Source: Gymnothorax reevesii (lineage: Eukaryota > Chordata > Actinopteri > Anguilliformes > Muraenidae). From it: a stretch of DNA of 64,000 nt. A model generated the notes under the pieces. That model was not told the DNA's origin, ran no database searches, and saw only the letters and a list, made by a program, of their open reading frames with translations. Positions 57,231-64,000 of this stretch are shown piece after piece (position 1 is the stretch's first letter; each line of letters opens with the position of its first letter). The translations under genes were made by a program, and so were the position numbers. The stretch spans positions 68,372,712 to 68,436,711 of the forward strand of contig CM056581.1 of the NCBI GenBank assembly GCA_029721435.1. Direction: 5' to 3'.

Positions 57231-60200
57231 TATCATGTTCCGGGTGGTTGCTAAGGCATTGCTTGGCGGTTGCTATGGTGTTTTGGGTGGTTGCTAGGGC
57301 CTTGCTAGGCAGTTGGTATGGTGTTCTGGGAGGTTGCTAGGGCTTTGCTAGGCAGTTGCTATGGTGTTCTGGGTGGTTGCTAGGCGGTTGCGATGGTGTT
57401 TTGGATGGTTGCTAGGGCGTTGCTAAGCGGTTGCTATGGTGTTCTGGGCTGTTGCTAGGGCGTTGCTAGGCAGTTGCTATGGTGTTCTGGGTGGTTGCTA
57501 GGGTGTTGCTAGGCGGTTGCTATGGTGTTCTGGGTGGTTGCTAGGGCATTGCTAGGCAGTTGCTATGGTGTTCTGGGTGGTTGCTAGGGCGTTGCTAGGC
57601 GGTTGCGATGGTGTTCTGGGTGGTTGCTAGGCATTTGCTATGGTGTTCTGGGTGGTTGCCAGGGTGTTGCTAGGCAGTTGCTATGGTGTTCTGGGTGGTT
57701 GCTAGGGCGTTGCTAGGCAGTTGCTATGGTGTTCTGGGTGGTTGCTAGGCGGTTGCGATGGTGTTTTGGGTGGTTGCTAGGGCGTTGCTAAGCGGTTGCT
57801 ATGGTGTTCTGGGTGGTTGCTAGGGCATTGCTAGGCAGTTGCTATGGCGTTCTGGGTGGTTGCTAGGGCGTTGCTAGGCGGTTGCTATGGTGTTCTGGGT
57901 GGTTGCTAGGGCGTGCTAGGCACTTGCTCTGGTCTTCTGGGTGGTTGCTAGGCGGTTGCTATGGTGTTCTGGGTCGTTACTAGGGCGTTGCTAGCCGGTT
58001 TCTATGGTGTTCTGGGTGGTTGCTAGGGCATTGCTAGGCAGTTGCTATGGCGTTCAGGGCGGTTGCTAGGGCATTGCTAGACCGTTGCTATGGTGTTCTG
58101 GGTGGTTGCTAGGGCATTGCTAGGCAGTTGCTATGGTGTTCTGGGTGGTTGCTAGGCGGTTGCTATGGTGTTCTGGGTCGTTACTAGGGCGTTGCTAGGC
58201 GGTTTCTATGGTGTTCCGGGTGGTAGCTAGGGCGTTGCTATGGTGTTCTGGGTGGTTGCTAGGGCGTTGCTAGGCGGTTGCTATGGTGTACTGGGTGGTT
58301 GCTAGGGCGTTGCTAGGCGGTTGCTATGGTGTTCTGGGTGGTTGCTAGGCAGTTGCTATGGTGTTCTTGGTCGTTGCTAGGGCATGGCTAGGCGGTTGCT
58401 AAGGTGTTCTGGGTGGTTGCTATGGTGTTCTGGGTGGTTGCTAGGCGGTTGCTATGGTGTTCTGGGTGGTTGGTAGGGCGTTGGTAGGCAGTTGGTACGG
58501 TGTGCTGGGTGGTTGCTAGGCGGTTGCTATGGTGTTCTAAGTGGTTGCTAGGGCGTTGCTAGGCAGTTGCTATGGTGTTCTGGGTGGTTGCTAGGCGGTT
58601 GCTATGGTGTTCTGGGTCGTTACTATGGCATTGCTAGGCGGTTGCTATGGTGTTCTGGGTGGTTGCTAGGGCGTTGCTATGGTGTTCTGGGTGGTTGCTA
58701 GGGCGTTGCTAGGCAGTTGCTATGGTGTTCTGGGTGGTTGCTAGGGCGTTGCTAGGTGGTTGCTATGGTGTTCTGGGTGGTTGCTAGGGCATTGCTATGG
58801 TTTTCTGGCTGGTTGCTAGGGCGTTGCTAGGCGGTTGCTATGGTGTACTGGGTGGTTGCTAGGGCATTGCTAGGCGGTTGCTATGGTGTTCTGGGTGGTT
58901 GCTAGGCAGTTGCTATGGTGTTCTTGGTTGTTGCTAGGGCATTGCTAGGCGGTTGCTATGGTGTTCTGGGTGGTTGCTAGGGCGTTGCTTTGGTGTTCTT
59001 GGTGGTTGCTAGGGCGTTGCTAGGAAGTTGCTATGGTGTTCTGGGTGGTTGCTCTTGCGTTGCTAGGCGGTTGCTATGGTGTTCTGGGTGGTTGCTAGGC
59101 GGTTGCTATGGTGTTCTGGGTGGTTGCTAGGTCATTGCTAGGCGGTTGCTATGGTGTCCTGGGTGGTTGCTAGGCGGTTGCTATGGTGTTCTGGGTGGTT
59201 GCTTGGGCATTGCTAGGCGGTTGCTATGGTGTTCTAAGTGGTTGCTAGGGCTATGCTAGGCAGTTGCTATGGTGTACTGGGTGGTTGCTAGGCGGTTGCT
59301 ATGGTGTTCTGGGTGGTTGATAGGCGGTTGCTATTGTGTTCTAAGTGGTGGCTAGGGCGTTGCTAGGCGGTTGCTATGGTTTTCTGGGTGGTTGCTTGGG
59401 CGTTGCTAGGCGGTTGCGATGGTGTTCTAAGTGGTTGCTAGGGCGTTGCTAGGCAGTTGCTATGGTGTTCTGGGTGGTTGCTAGGCGGTTGCTATGGTGT
59501 TCTGGGTGGTTGCTAGGCGGTTGCTATGGTGTTCTGGGTGGTTGCAAGGGCGTTGCTAGGCGGTTGCTATGGTGTTCTGGGTGGTTGCTAGGGCGTTTCA
59601 AGGCGGTTGCTATGGTTTTCTAGGTGGTTGCTAGGGCGTTGCTAGGCAGTTGCTATGGTGTTCTGGGCGGTTGCTAGGGCGTTGCTAGGCGGTTGCTATG
59701 GTGTTCTGTGTGGTTGCTAGGGCATTGCTAGGCGGTTGCTATGGTTTTTTGGGTGGTTGCTAGGGCGTTGCTAGGCGGTTGCTATGGTGTTCTGGGTGGT
59801 TGCTAGGCGGTTGCTATTGTGTTCTGGTTGGTTGCTAGGGCGTTGCTAGGCGGTTGCTATGGTGTTCTAAGTGGTTGCTAGGGCGTTGCAAGGCAGTTGC
59901 TATGGTGTTCTGCGCGGTTGCTAGGCAGTTGCTATGGTGTTCTGGGTGGTTGCTAGGCGGTTGCTATTGTGTTCTAAGTGGTGGCTAGGGCGTTGCTAGG
60001 GCGGTTGCTATGGTGTTCTGGGTGGTTGCTAGCGCGTTGCTTGGCGGTTGCTATGGTGTTCTAAGTGGTTGCTAGGGCATTGCTAGGCAGTTGCTATGGT
60101 GTTCTGGGTGGTTGCTAGGCGGTTGCTATGGTGTTCTGGGTGGTTGCTAGGCGGTTGCTATGGTGTTCTGGGTGGTTGCTAGGGCGTTGCTAGGCGGTTG

Positions 60201-62403
60201 CTATGGTGTTTTGGGTGGTTGCTAGGGCGTTGCTAGGCGGTTGCTATGGTTTTTTGGGTGGTTGCTAGGGCGTTGCTAGGCGGTTGCTATGGTGTTCTGG
60301 GTGGTTGCTAGAGCGTTGCTAGGAGGTTGCTATGGTTTTCTGGGTGGTTGCTAGGGCGTTGCTAGGCGGTTGCTATGGTGTTCTGGGTGGTTGCTAGGGC
60401 GTTGCAAGGCGGTTGCTATGGTGTTCTGGGTGGTTGCTAGGGCGTTGCTAGGCGGTTGCTATGGTGTTCTGGGTGGTTGCTAGGGCGTTGCTAGGCGGTT
60501 GCTATGGTGTTCTGGGTGGTTGCTAGGGCGTTGCTTGGCGGTTGCTATGGTGTTCTGGGTGGTTGCTAGGGCATTGCTAGGTGGTTGCTATGGTTTTCTG
60601 GGTGGTTGCTAGGGCGTTGCTAGGCGGTTGCTATGGTGTTCTGGGCGGTTGCAAGGGCGTTGCTAGGGGGTTGCTATGGTGTTCTGGGTGGTTACTAGGG
60701 CGTTGCTAGGCGGTTGCTATGGTGTTCTGGGTGGTTGCTAGAGCGTTGCTAGGAGGTTGCTATGGTTTTCTGGGTGGTTGCTAGGGCGTTGCTAGGCGGT
60801 TGCTATGGTGTTCTCGGTGGTTGCTAGGGCGTTGCTAGGCGGTTGCTATGGTGTTCTGGGTGGTTGCTAGGCAGTTGCTATGGTGTTCTGGGTCGTTGCT
60901 AGGGCGTTGCAAGGCGGTTGCTATGGTGTTCTGGGTGGTTGCTAGGGCGTTGCTAGGCAGTTGCTATGGTGTTCTGGGTGGTTGCTAGGGCGTTGCTAGG
61001 CGGTTGCTATGGTGTTCTGGGTGGTTGCTAGGGTGTTGCTTGGCGGTTGCTATGGTGTTCTGGGTGGTTGCTAGGGCATTGCTAGGTGGGTGCTAGGGGT
61101 TTCTGGGTGGTTGCTAGGGTGTTGCTAGGGGGTTGCTATGGTGTTCTGGGTGGTTGCAAGGGCGTTGCTATGGTTTTCTGGGTGGTTGCTAGGGCGTTGC
61201 TAGGCGGTTGCTATGGTGTTCTGGGTGGTTGCTAGGGCGTTGCTAGGCGGTTGCTATGGTGTTCTGGGTGGTTACTAGGGCGTTGCTAGGCGGTTGCTAT
61301 GGTGTTCTGGGTGGTTGCTAGAGCGTTGCTAGGAGGTTGCTATGGTTTTCTGGGTGGTTGCTAGGGCGTTGCTAGGCGGTTGCTTTGGTGTTCTCGGTGG
61401 TTGCTAGGGCGTTGCTAGGCGTTTGCTATGGTGTTCTGGGTGGTTGCTAGGGCGTTGCTAGGCGGTTGCTATGGTTTTCTGGGTGGTTGCTAGGGCGTTG
61501 CTAGGCGGTTGCTATGGCTTTCTGGGTGGTTGCTAGGGCGTTGCTAGGCGGTTGCTATGGTGTTCTAGGTGGTTTCCAGAGCGTTGCTAGGCGGTTGCTA
61601 TGGTGTTCTGGGTGGTTGCTAGGGCATTGCTTGGCGGTTGCTATTGTGTTCTGGGTGGTTGCTAGGGCATTGCTTGGCGGTTGCTATTGTGTTCTGGGTG
61701 GTTGCTAGGCGGTTGCTATGGTGTTCTGGGTCGTTGCTATGGCATTGCTATGGTTTTCTGGGTGGTTGCTAGGGCGTTGCTATGTTGTTCTGGGTGGTTG
61801 CTAGGCGGTTGCTATGGTGTTCTGGGTGGTTGCCAGGGCGTTGCTAGGCAGTTGCTACGGTGTTCTAGGTGGTTGTTAGGGCGTTGCTAGGCAGTTGCTA
61901 TGTTGTTCTGGGTGGTTGCTAGGCGGTTGCTATGGTGTTCTGGGTGGTTGCTAGGGCGTTGCTAAACAGTTGCTATGGTGTTCTGGGTGGTTGCTGTGCG
62001 TTGCGAGGCAGTTGCTATGGTGTTCTGGGTGGTTGCCAGGGCGTTGCTAGGCAGTTGCTACGGTGTTCTAGGTGGGTGTTAGGGCGTTGCTAGGCAGTTG
62101 CTATGGTGTTCTGGGTGGTTGCTAGGCGGTTGCTATGGTGTTCTGGGTGGTTGCTAGGGCGTTGCTAAACAGTTGCTATGGTGTTCTGGGTGGTTGCTGG
62201 GCGTTGCGAGGCAGTCGCTATGGTGTTCTGGGTGGTTGCTAGGGCGTTGCTAGGCAGTTGCTATTGTGTTCTGGGTGGTTGCTAGGCGGTTGCTATGGTG
62301 TTCTGGGTTGTTGCTAGGGCATTGCTAGGCGGTTGCTTTGGTGTTCTGGGTGGTTGCTAGGGCGTTGCTAGGCAGTTGCTATGGTGTTCTGGGTGGTTGC
62401 TAG
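57231..62403 (+). repeat. Array 15 (longest uninterrupted array)
   Basis: Over 5 kb without a spacer and the most regular part of the field. Between about 60.1 and 61.5 kb the GGCG (CpG-retaining) 43-bp unit dominates, and a GAGCGTTGCTAGGAGGTTGC marker occurs three times (60313, 60740, 61321). Confidence 0.92.
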
Positions 62404-62665
62404 GAGTTTAGCAGTTTAGCAGTTTGCGGGAGTCATAGTTGATGACAACTGTCATATGGAAATTTTTAATAGTGACATTTTTTAGTAGTGAAGAATTGTA
62501 GTAAGGACTTATATTTTGAGACAGGATTGGGCAGAAGAAACAGTTGCCGGAAGTCATACTCGAAAACAATCAGGAGTTGGAATGGCTGAAAGGTTGATAA
62601 GTTGAGTACCTTAAAAAGTTACATTTTTTTATTGTAATTTGACATAATGAGGACTGGCTGTAACA
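62404..62665 (+). repeat. Spacer 15 (3' part of module E only)
   Basis: Begins abruptly at GAGTTTAGCAGTTTAGCAGTTTGCGGGAGTC, so about the first 190 bases of E and all of A and B are missing. A triplicated AGTTTAGC-type junction marks the break. Confidence 0.85.
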
Positions 62666-63275
62666 GTTGTTAGGCAGTTGCTATGGTGTTCTGTGTACTT
62701 GTGAGGGTGTTGCTAGGCAGCTGCTATCGTGTTCTGGGTGGTTGCTAGGGCATTGCTTGGCAGTTGCTATGGTGTTCTGGGTGGTTGCTAGGGCGTTGCT
62801 AGGCAGTTGTTCTGGGTGGTTGCTAGGGCGTTGCTAGGTGGTTGCTATGGTGTTCTGGGTGGTTGCTAGGGCGTTGCTAGGCAGTTGCTATGGTGTTCTG
62901 GGTGGTTGCTAGGGCGTTGCTAGGCAGTTGCTATGGTGTTCTGGGTGGTTGTTAGGGTGGTTGCTATGGCGTTCTGGGTGGTTTCTAGGGCATTGCTTAG
63001 CAGTTGCTATGGTCTTCTGGGTAGTTGCTACGGCGTTGCTAGGCGGTTGCTATGGTGTTCTGGGTGGTTGCTAGGGTGTTGCTAGGCAGTTGCTATGGTG
63101 TTCTGGGTGGTTGCTGGGGTGTTGCTGGGGGGTGGCTATGGTGTTCTGGGTGGTTGCTAGGGCGTTGCTAGGCGGTTGCTATGGTGTTCTGGGTGGTTGC
63201 TAGGCGGTTGCTATGGTGTTCTTGGTCGTTGCTAGGACGTTGCTAGGCGGTTGCTATGGTGTTTTGGGTGGTTGC
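62666..63275 (+). repeat. Array 16
   Basis: Class V start after module E, like arrays 8 and 9. Contains one unit with a deletion (GGCAGTTGTTCTGGG at about 62800). Confidence 0.85.
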
Positions 63276-64000
63276 TATGGTGTTCCTAATGTTGTTTGGG
63301 CATGCTTCTCTGTTTGAGAGCTGGAAAAGAGTTTCTACGTGAGTGTATGAGTTCAAGGCGAGAGGGTGAAGATGAGAGCGATTTTCTCATTGACTTCCAT
63401 TATAACAAGGTTTCAGAAGTCCATGTTTTTTGGGAATTGTGGGAAATCTGTAAGTCGGATCGCTGAGTAAAGTGACAGCACACTCCTCACAAGCGAGCCG
63501 CACGTTTTGACGTGTAATTTGTGGGGATCGGGTGAAAATTGTGGGAGAAGTAGCGAACTGCGCGATTTTGGAAGACCGATTTTCTCATTGACTTCCATTA
63601 TAACGAGGTTTCAGGGATCCATGTTTTTTGGGAATTGTGGGAAATCTGTCAGTTGGATCGCTGAGTAAAGTCATAGCACACTCCTCACAAGCGAGCCGCA
63701 CGTTTTGACGTGTAATGTGTCGGGATCGGTTGAAAATTGTGGGAGAAGAAGCGAACCGAGCGATTTCGGAAGAACTTGGAATAATAATAATAATAGTAAC
63801 TAGATAATTTAATTCCAGGGAATTACGTGTGCATTGAAAATGCAAAGTGTAGTTGCATAAGGTGGAGTTTGTAACATATCATTGCATTATGATATTGGTA
63901 GCTACGTTTTTAGTAGGATAATTATGGTAGTGGTGAGGACTTTTATTTTGAAACAGATGTGGACTGAGGAAACAGTTTGCGGGAGTCATAGTTGATGACA
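63276..64000 (+). repeat. Spacer 16 (A, B, B, E; runs off the window)
   Basis: As spacers 7/8, but with a longer ATA run (63781-63795). Module E is cut by the window end at ...GATGACA. Confidence 0.85.

Larger units (their letters stand above)
54990..57690 (+). repeat. About 2.7-kb segment duplicated from 44.29-46.99 kb
   Basis: Arrays and spacers 9-11 reappear here at +10696 to +10701. Landmarks: GCGTTGCAATGTTG (44291 and 54992), spacers 9/13 and 10/14, and GGCATTTGC (about 46932 and 57630). Beyond about 57690 the two arrays go separate ways. Confidence 0.9.
21065..64000 (+). repeat. Minisatellite field of 43- and 32-bp units with modular spacers
   Basis: The long unit is GGTTGCTATGGTGTTCTGGG + TGGTTGCTAGGGCGTTGCTAGGC (43 bp). 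The short unit lacks one 11-base step, GGGCGTTGCTA (32 bp). Both decompose into variants of an 11-base GGTTGCTAGGC step, so the array probably grew from an 11-mer. Every unit and every spacer examined has the same orientation. Top strand is very rich in G and T. Because 43+32=75, open frames such as MVFWVVARALLGGCYGVLGG recur; they have no biological support. Sub-blocks are listed separately below. Confidence 0.95.

Noticed and set aside
21172..63845. Many recurrent frames in the minisatellite field (MVFWVVARALLGGCYGVLGG-type on plus; LACEECA..LLSDPTDRFPTI-type on minus)
   Set aside because: They arise because unit sums are multiples of three and because spacers were duplicated. They end at chance stops, have no domain, and differ by frame between copies.
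21065..64000. CRISPR-like appearance (regular repeats with spacers)
   Set aside because: Repeats are degenerate and themselves tandem, spacers are themselves repeated modules, and the context is eukaryotic.

Overview
The window looks like a repeat-dominated piece of a ray-finned (teleost) fish genome. The reasons are Tc1-like elements with IR/DR ends, a Crypton-like fragment, hAT, BED-finger and TTAA-flanked remnants, long AT-rich introns or intergenic DNA, and a huge GT-rich minisatellite of the GGTTGCTAGG...CTATGGTGTTCTGGGT type. No bacterial or organellar features and no RNA genes were seen. Species cannot be fixed from the sequence. No intact host gene is convincing; the only host-like coding candidate is one GC-rich, low-complexity exon on the minus strand (6567-7411).

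Layout. (1) 1-21 kb is a graveyard of DNA transposons in AT-rich DNA. It holds a 213-bp TTAA-flanked MITE (887-1099), a 336-bp MITE with 31-bp inverted ends (1419-1754), a full-length but broken Tc1-like element (1782-3372), a 499-bp TTAA-flanked MITE (7585-8083), a possible LTR-like promoter/poly(A) unit (10.0-10.3 kb), two oppositely oriented Tc1 fragments (11.2-12.1 kb), and a TA-flanked Tc1-type MITE (13742-14284). A 1.1-kb hAT-like element follows (15063-16149) with a Crypton-like coding fragment and two strong foldbacks nested in it. (2) 16763-20504 is a 3.7-kb element with about 120-bp inverted ends. It carries a decayed long ORF whose C-terminal half has the motif order of FEN1/XPG-type PIN nucleases, then an eight-cysteine CXC cluster; the coding end runs into a 293-bp tandem duplication. 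I regard it as the best candidate for an under-described mobile system here. (3) A broken BED-finger (hAT/ZBED-type) fragment lies at 20567-20788.

(4) From 21065 to the window end (about 43 kb) there is one head-to-tail minisatellite field, always in the same orientation. It is built from 43-bp and 32-bp units (ancestral step about 11 bp) and interrupted by modular spacers. The spacers reuse the same modules: A (about 90 bp), B (198 bp, once or twice), a TAA/ATA microsatellite, C (about 50 bp), D (about 110 bp) or E (about 430 bp). Spacer and array together have been copied as higher-order units: a 2125-bp tandem duplication at 40.25-44.4 kb, a roughly 2.7-kb block repeated 10.7 kb away, blocks repeated 5366 bp apart, and a 300-bp tandem. 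A roughly 560-bp AAGG-rich purine tract sits in one spacer. The open frames in the field are by-products of 43+32=75 bp being a multiple of three and should not be read as genes.
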